DNA of 18,114 bases from Zancudomyces culisetae (taxonomy: Eukaryota > Kickxellomycota > Harpellomycetes > Harpellales > Legeriomycetaceae), in assembly GCA_001969505.1 (NCBI GenBank), contig LSSK01001894.1, forward strand, positions 1 through 18,114, in the 5' to 3' direction. Shown here in pieces: positions 1 through 8,653 of this stretch. How positions within the stretch are numbered: position 1 is the first letter of the stretch; every line of letters begins with the position of its first letter. The notes under the pieces are model-generated. The model was not told where the DNA came from. It saw only the letters and a program-made list of their open reading frames with translations, and did not search any database. A program made the translations under genes and the position numbers.

Positions 1-55
1 CTTTAATACTGTGATTTCCGATGGTATATCTAATATCAATGATTATATCCATTAG
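1..55 (+). other. 3' end of an intron of the SLC35F5-like gene
   Basis: The frame of the first visible exon closes at an in-frame TAG at 53-55, and the bases just before it end in ATTAG, a good acceptor. The family protein needs more N-terminal helices, so an upstream exon must exist outside the window. Nothing coding is evident in these 55 bases. Confidence 0.6.
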
Positions 56-455
56 CTGTTTGTGAACTTCGGTCTGAAATTCACTTTATTACGTTACTTT
101 GCCAACGCCTTTCAGACCGCTTCGTTAATATATACCAGTGTATCTGTATCGGCAATTCTAACCAGTACCAGTGGCCTTTTTACGCTACTGTTTTCTGTAA
201 TGTTTGGAATTGACTCGTTTAATTACAAAAAGATCTCTTGTGTTCTCTTGTCGTAAGTTCATCATAAACAAACCACTATATGATTTGATTTGATTTGATT
301 TGACTTTATATTTTTCTTTTTCACAATTTTTTGTTTCTTGTTTCTTGCGTCTTGCCTTTGGTACTTTTATTATGTTTTTATGGAAACTAACTTGTATAAA
401 TATGCAAATATTGTTTGTAGAATTTTTGGAATATACCTGGTAACCACATCTATAC

Positions 456-494
<39 letters not shown>

Positions 495-1915
495 GCAACA
501 ATATAGGTGCTAATGATCAAACAGCCGTGAATAATCAAGTGGAAAACAACAGTCTGTACCACCTTTTGTTGGGAAACTTCTTGGCACTATCTAGTGCGGT
601 ATTGTATGGGTTATATGCTGTACTAATAAAACTAAACTCTCATTGTAGTTCCTGTCTAGTTTTACATACAGAACAACAACAACAAGAACAACAAGAACGA
701 GAACATGAACGAGAACAAGAGCAACGACAACGACAGCAGCAGGTATACGAATATCAACCATCTCCGGTACTTTTATCATCAATACTGCAACGGAATAACG
801 GTAATAGCGGCCATAATTTTCAACAAGACCAAGAAAGCCAAACTTTGATAGTATCAACATCAACATCAACATCAGCAACCGGAACCCAAGACCAAGTCCA
901 AGGCCACATAGAAAGTAATGACAGTGAAAACGAGAGTTTTACCAAGTCTTCAACTTCATATATCTACCTTTCAGTACATGCACTAATAGAAAAGCTGAAA
1001 TTTATATTCACTGCAAATTTTGTACACTACCCTGAGTCTCGTCTATTACCAATACAGATTCCCAAGGCGGCACTGGCTAGTCTAACATGTACAAAGTGCG
1101 ATTCTGTCATTATCAGCGGTACCAATGCCGAGAGTGATATTCACAGCAATCGAGATAGAAATGATAATTATAGTGAAAGTCATTTACGTGGATATTCGCA
1201 ACAACAGCTTCACCAAGACCATGAGTACCATAGTGGGCAGAATGGAGCGCAGGATGAGAAATCGACTAATCCACTGCTATTTCTGGGCTGTGTTGGTCTT
1301 TGCTGTTTGCTTTTTTACTGGCCAATACTTGTACTACTTGATGTCTTGGGAATTGAGTCACTACCGACCCACTCGGCCCAACCCATTAACGATACTACCA
1401 CCACCTCTGCTTTTGATGGCGGGAGTTCTGGTTTTATCATTACTGTGGTCTTACTTCTTCTTAATGCGTTTATGGGTGCTTGTCTGTCCGAATTTCTGTG
1501 GCTGCGAGCGGTTATTCTTACTAGCCCACTAAAAGTCACACTAGGATTGTCATTATCAGTAAGTTTGTTCATTAATCTTAATTTTTCTCTTTTCCGTATA
1601 CTTTTGTATCATCATTAACGATCTTCTCTCACTCACACATACTCTTTGTAAATGATAATGAACACACAAATCATTGTCGCAGGTGATAGTGAAAAAGAGT
1701 TGCCCAAAGAGCGTCGGTTAGGAGTGGTGATATCCTTATTTCGGCGTGCATTTGATGTATCAAAATGTTGCTGAAGCTACTAAAAAAAAAAAAAAACATC
1801 TATCCTATAGATTCCCATAAGTATTCTTATCGACGTACTTTTCAAAAGTGTGGTGTACGACTCGTTGTTTTATATTGGAACCCTCCTAATTACCTTCGGA
1901 TTTTTTGTATTGTAA
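56..1915 (+). CDS. SLC35F5/Thi74-like membrane transporter, 5' end outside window (exons 56..252, 421..1558, 1811..1915)
   Basis: This is the C-terminal part of a drug/metabolite-transporter superfamily (EamA-like) protein of the SLC35F5 / yeast YML018C-Thi74 group; substrates of this group are poorly defined. The first visible exon follows an acceptor ending ATTAG (51-55) and encodes the family signature YFANAFQTASLIYTSVS, then TSTSGLFTLLFSVMFG. Donor GTAAGT at 253 (phase 2) joins acceptor GTAG at 420. Exon 2 encodes GNFLALSSAVLYGLYAVLIK, then a hydrophilic insertion of about 210 residues (about 640-1270), then FLGCVGLCCLLFYWP and CLSEFLWLRAVILTSPL. Donor GTAAGT at 1559 (phase 0) joins CTATAG at 1810. 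Exon 3 encodes IPISILIDVLFK and a last helix, YIGTLLITFGFFVL, before TAA. All visible phases agree and the last exon completes the family C-terminus. The upstream exons lie before base 1. A 12-Asn run sits in one loop. I am sure of the family, less so of the subgroup. Confidence 0.85.
281..302 (+). repeat. (TGATT)n microsatellite in an intron
   Basis: Four to five tandem copies of a 5-bp TGATT unit lie inside the 253-420 intron of the transporter gene. No function is implied. Confidence 0.85.
455..502 (+). repeat. (AAC)n trinucleotide run coding poly-Asn
   Basis: Twelve consecutive AAC codons (458-493), followed by AGC and two more Asn codons, are read in frame as a poly-Asn tract. The tract sits just after the hydrophobic segment GIYLVTTS of the transporter. 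An uninterrupted identical-codon run of this kind is prone to length change. On the opposite strand it gives a spurious poly-Val frame. Confidence 0.9.
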
Positions 1916-3808
1916 ATGCTGAAACACTGGGCTCACACATCCGAGTATATATGACAACCAGACTATTCACATGTTTTTTTTTCGTTTTTTTTTTCAAGAT
2001 CCGGTATTTTTTGATGCTTTTGCAACTATTAACTCCTTTGCGGTAATGGGTTCAGAGGGAAAGCCTAGCCAGTTTGTATTCCCAATCTTTTGCAAATGCT
2101 AATATGGCTACCCTATCCCAACCCAATTTCTTTTTATGTTATCAAGCTGTTGCTGTATTTGTAAACTCACACAAGGATTGTAGCAAGTAACCAAACATTA
2201 TTTTTCAGCTATTAACTTTGTCTTTTTTGTCTTTATTATCGCGTTTTATGCAATTTAAAAGTTCTTTGATTCGAACATTTTACAAATTATTACTGAAATG
2301 CAAAACATCAACTAAGCTGGTTATGGTCTGATCCTTTTTAGAGCGATTTTGTGGTTATTACGAGACTTTTTTATTGGTGTAATTTCATTAAAAATCGCCA
2401 TTACTCATCTCAAATCACTGCTGATATTTTTATCTTGCTCCTCCCCTACCCATTCTAGAGATTTTTTTAAACAGCTGACTTCTCTCATTTTCCCTCATCC
2501 CTCATCCCTCATCCCTCATCCCTCATTCTCCTCTCTCAAAGCGGTCTTTAGTCTGTCTGTTAATGTTTTTACGCTTGTTTCTTGTTTCAGAGTCTGATAG
2601 GTAACAGATTGGAGAAAGAGGGATCTAATGCTACCATATGAATCTGTTTAGCTCTAATTCAAGGGCTAGACTAAAGCGCACTTCATCAAACGCTTGCTAA
2701 CAATGGTTGTGTTGTATGGACATTACCACTACCTTACAAACCCTGTTGGTGTGATTACACTGTGGTACTTGACATGCACTTGTACTCGTACTTCAATACT
2801 ATGTATTCTTGTTTATTTTAGTTTGTTCTACTTTTTGTAGGTGGTGTTAGATGCAAAACATTAATAGTGACAACAACAGCAAAAGGACATCAAAATAACA
2901 CTTCTTCCTCTACTCAGTATGATTTCACTCTATTTTTAATTATCTTTATCACGAAAGTTCATGGCGATGCAGTAGTCAGCATACCGCAAAGAAAGATGCT
3001 AGATCCGATATATTTTTTCTACTTGGTCTTTTTACGCAACCATAAACGTACACTGAAACCACTTTTTTATCCCCTCCTGTTTATCTTATCACACTTTTAG
3101 TTCATCTTTTAACCGCACATAGAGAGCAGACACTCTTCTGTGTTCAAAGTACAAGATATACATTCAAAGGAAACGCTCCAGATAATGAGAAAACTCGCTG
3201 CCAAACCACCCCACATGTGTTGCTTAAACCAAATAATGGCATTGTTAGGCAAATAAAAACTGCGTGTTTAGCAAATAAGGTTGAATGAAAACATTCGCCT
3301 CCCATTTTACTTATCAATTCTCTTTTTCCATACCCGATTTGCTATTTAGCCAAAGTAAAAAAAACAATTATAATAGTAATTTTTTTTATCTATTCCACAC
3401 ATTTCAGCAAAAAAAAAGCTAAAAAATAACAAAAAAAACCGCAACATTTTTTTTTGCCCATTAATTTGTGCTAATCTAACGCCATTAAAATTTTTTTATC
3501 AATTTTTAATTTTTTTAACTTTTTTTTTTCGCAGACAGCACACCAAAGAGGAGTGAAATAAATAACTCTTTTTAATATACTATTTTTAAAAAGAATAAGA
3601 CAATTTATACGAACAGAAAAACAAATCGAGACTGGTAAATTTTCATCTACTTTATGCCTTTATATTTATACCATATTTTAGATTCATCATCCTTGACCAA
3701 TTCACTGATTCTGTCTTGTACACCCTCAAATAGGTCTGTCCTGAGTTTTTTCAAAAGTAGTCAGTAAAACAAATTAATTAAAAGAAAAATCAAACAATAT
3801 CGACAAAG
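1916..3808. other. Long intergenic stretch, no gene supported
   Basis: About 1.9 kb between the transporter stop and the COX6 start. Short open frames exist on the plus strand near 2349-2597 and 2867-3100. They lack recognisable motifs, have base composition like their surroundings, and do not join by phase into anything familiar. From about 3355 to 3530 the DNA is dominated by long A and T runs, ending in TTTTTTTTTTCGCAG (near 3535). That would make a good acceptor for an intron in the COX6 5' leader, but no donor is obvious. I see no tRNA-like cloverleaf. Confidence 0.6.
2492..2526. repeat. (CCCTCAT)5 tandem repeat
   Basis: Five perfect head-to-tail copies of the 7-bp unit CCCTCAT lie in the intergenic region downstream of the transporter gene. 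The complementary strand reads ATGAGGG. It is an isolated short array, too short and too internal to be taken as a telomere. Confidence 0.9.
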
Positions 3809-4557
3809 ATGAACGCTGCTCGTTTGGCACTCAAGAAATCTGTTATGGCTTCAGTAAGCCGACCAATTTCACGCATCCAATATGCAGGTACGAATCTTTC
3901 ATTAATTTATAGATAGCAAATAATTCGTCTCTGTGCGGATTTATGCTTTTTTATTTTAAAAAGAGAGAGAGAGGGAGTGTGTGTGTGTGTATGTGTTAGA
4001 ATTTTTTTGAATATTACTTCTCGACCTTTTGTACATTTGGAAAAGGCACGCTGTTGATGCCATCTACCAAACTGAGGTCAGAAAAAGTGATAAAATTGGA
4101 ATTCAGCCCTAAACGAGACTTTATTAGCAAAAAAATGATTATCATTATATGGCTCATCAGTACTATATTGGTTTGCGACTTTTCTTTATATTTTATGTAC
4201 TAATGCATATCATTTCAACATAACTTAGCTCCAAGAATGTATTCTACTGGACATGAAGAAACATACGAAGAATTCACCAACAGATACGTCAAGTTCTTTG
4301 AAAACGTCGATGACCAATTCGAGTTGCGCAGAGGTCTGAACAACTGTTTCTCATACGATCTTGTTCCAGATGTCACTGTTTGCGAAGCTGCCTTGCGCGC
4401 TGCCCGTCGCATTGATGACTATGCCACCGGTGTTAGAGTCTTTGATGCTTTGAAAGCCAAAGTTGACTCCTCCTCCCAATACTCCCAATTCCTTGATGCC
4501 TTGAGGCCAGTAAAGGATGAGCTCGGTATCCTTACCTCTGATGAAATGAACCTTTAA
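3809..4557 (+). CDS. COX6: Cytochrome c oxidase subunit 6 (mammalian COX5A homologue), exons 3809..3887 and 4229..4557
   Basis: This is a nuclear-encoded structural subunit of mitochondrial complex IV, on the matrix side of the inner membrane. The 135-residue product starts with an Arg/Lys/Ser/Ala-rich presequence (MNAARLALKKSVMASVSRP), typical of a mitochondrial targeting peptide. The mature part begins near the STGHEETYEEF stretch. It carries the strongly conserved family core ELRRGLNNCFSYDLVP, then ALRAARRIDDYATGVRVFDALK. Exon 1 ends in phase 1 at donor GTACGA (3888). The 341-nt intron ends in TAACTTAG (4228), and the joined codon gives Ala. The length is close to yeast Cox6 (148 residues). 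The start at 3809 is preferred because the second exon alone lacks the presequence; Met13 is a possible internal start. Codon use is more GC-rich than the flanks, as expected for a well-expressed gene. Confidence 0.96.
3961..3996 (+). repeat. (GA)n-(GT)n dinucleotide tract in the COX6 intron
   Basis: A compound microsatellite, AG/GA repeats followed directly by GT repeats, lies inside the single COX6 intron. No coding role. Confidence 0.85.
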
Positions 4558-4892
4558 TTTTCTTTTAAAAGTTTTAAAACCAACGTTATTTTGATAATTC
4601 TCCTTAAACATGCTTTTTTTTCTGTTCATTTCACTACTTTTAACCTTTTGGAGCTTTTTTTTTATGACCTTATCGAGAAGGGATGAAAAGAACACTGCAT
4701 TTAACCGCCGCCCCTTTCAAGATTTTTTTGATCATTCTTTTTTTGGTGCCCAAAAACAAGTAAAATAATGGAAATTTCTTTAGTACTAAATGGGCGTGCA
4801 GTAACATTATTGCATTTGTTTTCTGAAGTGAAGTTTATATTCCATATCTTTGAAGAAAATTACTTGTGCTATTATCGAAAGCAGCGTAAAAA

Positions 4893-4928
4893 GATAGACG
4901 TACACATTTTATCGACAGTACGTCTATC
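4893..4928. repeat. Perfect 11-bp inverted repeat with a 14-nt spacer
   Basis: GATAGACGTAC at 4893-4903 is the exact reverse complement of GTACGTCTATC at 4918-4928. The pair could form a hairpin in RNA or act as a palindromic protein site. It is not followed by a T run, and it lies some 340 bp after the COX6 stop and 710 bp before the GST start. Confidence 0.8.
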
Positions 4929-5555
4929 AGCTTTACATTCACTCTTTGTTATAGTTTTTGAGCTTGAAATTGTAACAATTGATTATACTGGCGCTTATCA
5001 TTGTTGTTTCACCAAACTAGACAAAAAAAGTCAATACACGACGACATATTAAGAAAAGCCAAACACATTTTGAAAAATACTTGATGAAAAGATGCACCCA
5101 GTTATACAACTCTGTGGTAGACGTGTGTGGTGCTAGTTTAAGAAGGTTACCTCGCTTTTTCTTGGTTTTCCATCCTTTAACTAATCTTCTTGATTATGGT
5201 AATGTCATACCATATCATATATGGTTCATAAATCATAAATTATTAATAATTTAACTCCATGTCAAAAGTGGTTGCCTAGGCTTAACAGCATTTGCCTCGT
5301 GAGGCTGTGTACCTCACTCTTGATTATCATTCTTTACACTCATTGTGAAAGTGGTAATTATTTGAGCCCATGTTGCTTACAAATTAATTCGATTTCATTT
5401 AACTGATTACTAATTTCTGTTTTTGTGCTAATTCTTGCCACCTTCCAATAAAACTTCCTGAAATAAAAGTTAACGAGAATCCAGATTTTTTTTCTCCGCT
5501 CATTTGCTTGTTTTTTTTTTTGGTACATCTAGCTGGATTGCTCATATGAAAAATG

Positions 5556-5563
5556 TATATAAA
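5556..5563 (+). promoter_or_regulatory. Probable TATA box of the GST gene
   Basis: TATATAAA lies 77 bp before the ATG at 5640, a normal distance for a fungal core promoter. It is followed by an A-rich leader ending in AAATAAAA just before the start codon. Confidence 0.55.
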
Positions 5564-5639
5564 TGACTAAAAGAATTATACAGCAACAGTCTGTTTCACA
5601 GTTAGATATTTTTTATCACTAAATACAAAAAAAATAAAA

Positions 5640-6335
5640 ATGGCGCAGTTTAGCAGAGAGTTATTAACATTTTACAGCTACCGCACTTGTCCCTTTTGCC
5701 ACAGAGCCGCCATCGCATTGAAAGAAGCCAAGGTTCCTTACGAGAAAGTGGAAATCAACCTCAAACAACGCCCAGAATGGTACAAGAGGGATATCAACCC
5801 ATCTAACAAGGTTCCCGCGTTTAGACTCCCTGAGAGCGGAAGAAATGGTGGTGAAATCATTGTTGAATCACTCATAGCAGCAGAGTATGTAGCAGACCTC
5901 AAGCCCGAAAGCAAGCTGATGCCAGTTGACGCGTTGGAGCGGGCCAAAGTGAGATTTTTTATCGAATCTTCTAGCAGAATTGTTACCCAGTTCAACCAGG
6001 TACTCAAGGGTAAGCCTGAAAACCGGCGTGCAGAGTGGGAAAAGGGTGTTGATGTCCTTCGGGAACTAAACATGCTTATGGAGAAGCAGTCATCAGCTGG
6101 GCCGTACTTCCTGGGAAAGGATTTTTCTATGGCAGATCTGGTACTTATACCAATGCTTGATCGCCTGGAACTCATCGGGTCGTTCTTTGACTTCAAGCTT
6201 GATTCAAGTGATCCCACTATCTCTCGGGTCATTGAGTGGAGCAAGGCATGTAGAAGCAGAGAGAGCTACAAGGAGACTGTAGCAACCCGAGAGGAAATGG
6301 TTGAACATTATGAGCCCTTGATTTCCAAAGAGTAG
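5640..6335 (+). CDS. Omega-like glutathione S-transferase (Cys-type, CPFC)
   Basis: This is a cytosolic GST-fold protein of 231 residues with no intron. The N-terminal thioredoxin-like domain (about 1-85) carries Cys17-Pro-Phe-Cys20 at the active-site position, the cis-Pro motif Lys57-Val-Pro59, and Glu76-Ser77, which in this fold binds the glutathione gamma-glutamyl group. The all-helical C-terminal domain follows (about 95-225), with the GST capping signature SMADLVLIPMLDRLELIG. Cys-type (omega, dehydroascorbate reductase or glutaredoxin-like) GSTs catalyse glutathione-dependent thiol transfer and reduction rather than classical conjugation; the CPFC sequence supports that here. The length is typical. 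The ATG follows an A-rich leader and a TATA box. The gene is convergent with the NEPRO-like gene. Exact substrates cannot be told from sequence. Confidence 0.92.
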   Translation: MAQFSRELLTFYSYRTCPFCHRAAIALKEAKVPYEKVEINLKQRPEWYKRDINPSNKVPAFRLPESGRNGGEIIVESLIAAEYVADLKPESKLMPVDALERAKVRFFIESSSRIVTQFNQVLKGKPENRRAEWEKGVDVLRELNMLMEKQSSAGPYFLGKDFSMADLVLIPMLDRLELIGSFFDFKLDSSDPTISRVIEWSKACRSRESYKETVATREEMVEHYEPLISKE

Positions 6336-6548
6336 TTTTGTTTACTACTAGGCCTGGACTTTTGCAATCCCTTGGTGTTTTGTTTCCTGATGAGAAGGTC
6401 GAATAACTGTACCGATGCTGACAGTTTTAGACTTTTATTTACAAATTTTTATTGTATTGATAATTCAGAATGCTTATAAAAAAAATAAAAAAAGTATATA
6501 TTTTAACATTTATTTATACAAGTAACCCAAGAAATGGTTAGTGTGCAT
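6336..6548. other. Convergent 3' spacer between the GST and NEPRO-like genes
   Basis: 213 bp of AT-rich DNA with A-run and AATAAA-like elements around 6475-6500, able to serve as 3'-end signals for the two converging genes. No gene seen. Confidence 0.5.
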
Positions 6549-8278
6549 TTAGAGAACAGGATCTACAAGGTAGTTGTAGTTGGTGATCAGTGATTGTAAG
6601 AATAGGAATGTTATAATTCAGGTAGAATACTTACCTCCCAAATCATCATCAAACGAAAACGGGTCAAATATGGCGCTATTTTTCTGTGTTGTGGTATTTT
6701 TGCGGAAAGAATCGGTGTTGTTTTTACTAATGCGCAAATCCGAACTAACACCAATACTGGTAGACGGGTGTTTTGGTTCGTCCAGGTTGTGTAGGTCAAG
6801 TGTTTCTATTTCTGTTCCCATAACATAGTTACAACCAAACCCGTTATCTAGTGTACGTGTAAGAGGCCGTTCCACTATATTCGGCTGATGATAATCAAAC
6901 ACAACTTTGTGGTTTACTGAATTGTTGGTGCTGATAATATTTTCTAGCTTTGGGACCAAGAATTCTCCCTTTTTATGATTCTTGTACTCTTCAGAGGCTA
7001 AAAGCACCTAAATAATAACACAGTCAACAAAAGAGAAATGATTAGGTCTGTTAGTTTATTACCATATGTGCTTTAATGATTATAATGTTAATAACACAAA
7101 ATCAAGCAAAACAGAAAGGAGGACGGGGGGTAGAGATGAAGGTATAACTTACTGGTAGATTATCAATTGAATTGGTCAACAACTCATAGACTTGGAATAG
7201 CTCGCCATTCCATATTCTCACTAACAACATAATTCTGCTACAGATACCGCAAAGTGTTAGCGACAAAGTCATAAAATAGGTACTTTTGACCTGGTCGATA
7301 AAATGTGAGTACGTGTATTTAGATACAGCCTCAATCTAGTTATATTTATCAGCAGTGATTAGGTCTGTCAAAGTTTGTAATGAGTGCTTTAGACTGTCTG
7401 ATTTTATGCATTAATATATTTTTCATAAGACAAGTACCTTTTTCAACAGGCTAATAATATGATATATCCTCAGGGTAGATAGGTATATAAAACGACGGGA
7501 AGGAACACACTCCCAACTGTTTATGCTATTTTTTTATATAATTGATGATGGCGTATTGTGGTATTGAGGAAAATAAACGTGGGAAGGAGAGGGATCAAGA
7601 GAAGCAGAAAGTGTGCCAAAAATGAGGAAAGAGTAAATAAAATAAATAAATACTTACTCGGGCTGTTTTGTGGGGGTGATATAAAACGAGTTTATGATTG
7701 ACTTTAATAACTCCTGTACATTGGCAAGCTTGAGTCTGTCCAAACATTTTTTCAGCTATTTTTACACAAATAAATTGAAATTATTTGATCCAGAACCTAA
7801 ATACTATATAAAAGAAAGGAAGATATATAAAAAAAAAGAATACAATGGGGTTTTTACGAACCTGTTCAAGTTTTTTGAAATTTATACTGTTTCGTTGTTG
7901 AAACCTATATTTTCTATAAACCTTTGAAAGCAATGCCAACTCAACCCACAAATCGTACTTAGAAGACTGACGTTCAAAAGGTAACAACAGGGAAAGTAAT
8001 TGTTGAGAAACGTCAAAGTCGAGGTTGGCTATTGTGGGTGTGGGTTTATTCTTCGTTTGGTTCTGGGCTGTGATTTTATTTGCTTTGGATTTGGATTTAT
8101 GTTTTTTTGGTTCAGAAAATGCCAAAACTTGGTTTTGCTGGTGTTGTTTTAGTAATTGCTTTTCTCGAGATATCGTGGTGCGAAGAATTGCGGGTTTTGG
8201 ATGTTCTAAAGCAAAGTCTGTGGAGCTGGGATCTGTGGATCCCACTTTGACCGGATCGTTTTCGTGATTCGCACTCAT
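6549..8278 (-). CDS. NEPRO/Rmp1-like nucleolar protein, six exons (8278..7862, 7755..7658, 7525..7438, 7335..7153, 7007..6635, 6562..6549)
   Basis: The rebuilt product is 390 residues. Residues 1-87 are basic and Lys/Gln-rich (KKHKSKSKANK). Residues about 88-262 resemble the N-terminal domain of human NEPRO: LALLSKVYRKYRFQQRN, then KKCLDRLKLANVQELLKSII, then NSWECVPSRRF, then TYFMTLSLTLCGICSRIMLL. The rest is a polar tail ending in an acidic FDPFSFDDDLG segment. NEPRO-family proteins are nucleolar, and yeast Rmp1, thought to be related, is a subunit of RNase MRP, so a pre-rRNA processing role is likely by family. Each donor (GTTCGT, GTAAGT, GTACTT, GTAAGT, GTAAGT) and acceptor joins in phase, and every junction keeps the domain reading. 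The start at 8278 has A at -3. The last intron (72 nt) leads to a 14-nt exon; without splicing the frame would instead stop at 6618. The exon chain is well supported, the family moderately. Confidence 0.68.
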
Positions 8279-8653
8279 TATTTCTGGAATTAGTTGAAAG
8301 GTGGTGAGAAGAGGGAATGTCACAGAAAATAGGAAGGGGGGTGGAAAATGATATGTCGGGTTTGTTATATATTCTATAGAATTGGCACTATTATATCCAA
8401 GTGATCAAATATTTAGCACTCTTTTTTTCTTTCTTTTTTTAGTCAACTGAAAATAAAAAACAGAAAATCAATGTAAAAAAAAAAATTAATTAAGCTAACC
8501 AATAACCAAGCGAGAAAAATTGAAAAATTGAAGTGGAACTCAAAAAAAAAAACTCAAATACAAAATAGTTGTAGGTTTATAGGTAATGTTTATTTTGGAT
8601 TTCTTTGTACGAATCATTGTCACAGGTACAGGTACGGGTACGGGTATAGCAAA
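8279..8653. promoter_or_regulatory. Divergent promoter region of the NEPRO-like and HROB-like genes
   Basis: 375 bp separate the two start codons, which point away from each other, so the promoters of both genes must lie here or overlap. The region has T-rich and A-rich tracts (8420-8490). Directly before the HROB-like ATG there is a GGTACR microrepeat at about 8625-8648. No canonical TATA box stands out. Confidence 0.5.
8625..8648 (+). repeat. GGTAC(A/G) hexamer repeat in the HROB-like leader
   Basis: Four imperfect tandem copies, GGTACA, GGTACG, GGTACG, GGTATA, end about 6 bp before the start codon at 8654. They may be an expanded microsatellite in the 5' leader. Confidence 0.7.

Larger units (their letters stand above)
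4558..5639. other. Intergenic region between COX6 and the GST gene
   Basis: About 1.1 kb. It holds the COX6 3' flank, an unsupported 94-codon open frame (4768-5052), a perfect 11-bp inverted repeat at 4893-4928, and a smaller one at 5299-5317 (GTGAGG ... CCTCAC). The promoter of the glutathione S-transferase gene lies at the right end. No RNA gene is recognised. Confidence 0.6.

Noticed and set aside
185-562. Minus-strand frame with a poly-Val run
   Set aside because: It is the antisense reading of the AAC repeat and of the transporter exons and intron; no motif or start context.
2349-3100. Short plus-strand frames in the long intergenic region
   Set aside because: They contain the CCCTCAT repeat or generic hydrophobic residues, have no family pattern, and do not splice in phase into a longer product.
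4768-5052. 94-codon plus-strand frame after COX6
   Set aside because: Composition is like the AT-rich flanks, no motif is recognisable, and it includes the 11-bp inverted repeat. It may be chance.
5299-5317. Small 6-bp inverted repeat GTGAGG/CCTCAC as an RNA gene or terminator
   Set aside because: Short stem, competing pairings nearby (GCCTC GT GAGGC), no T run and no conserved RNA motif.
8528-8653. Upstream extension of the HROB-like frame
   Set aside because: The extension lacks an ATG (it would begin at TTG) and translates the A-run and GGTACR repeat; the ATG at 8654 is the first in frame.
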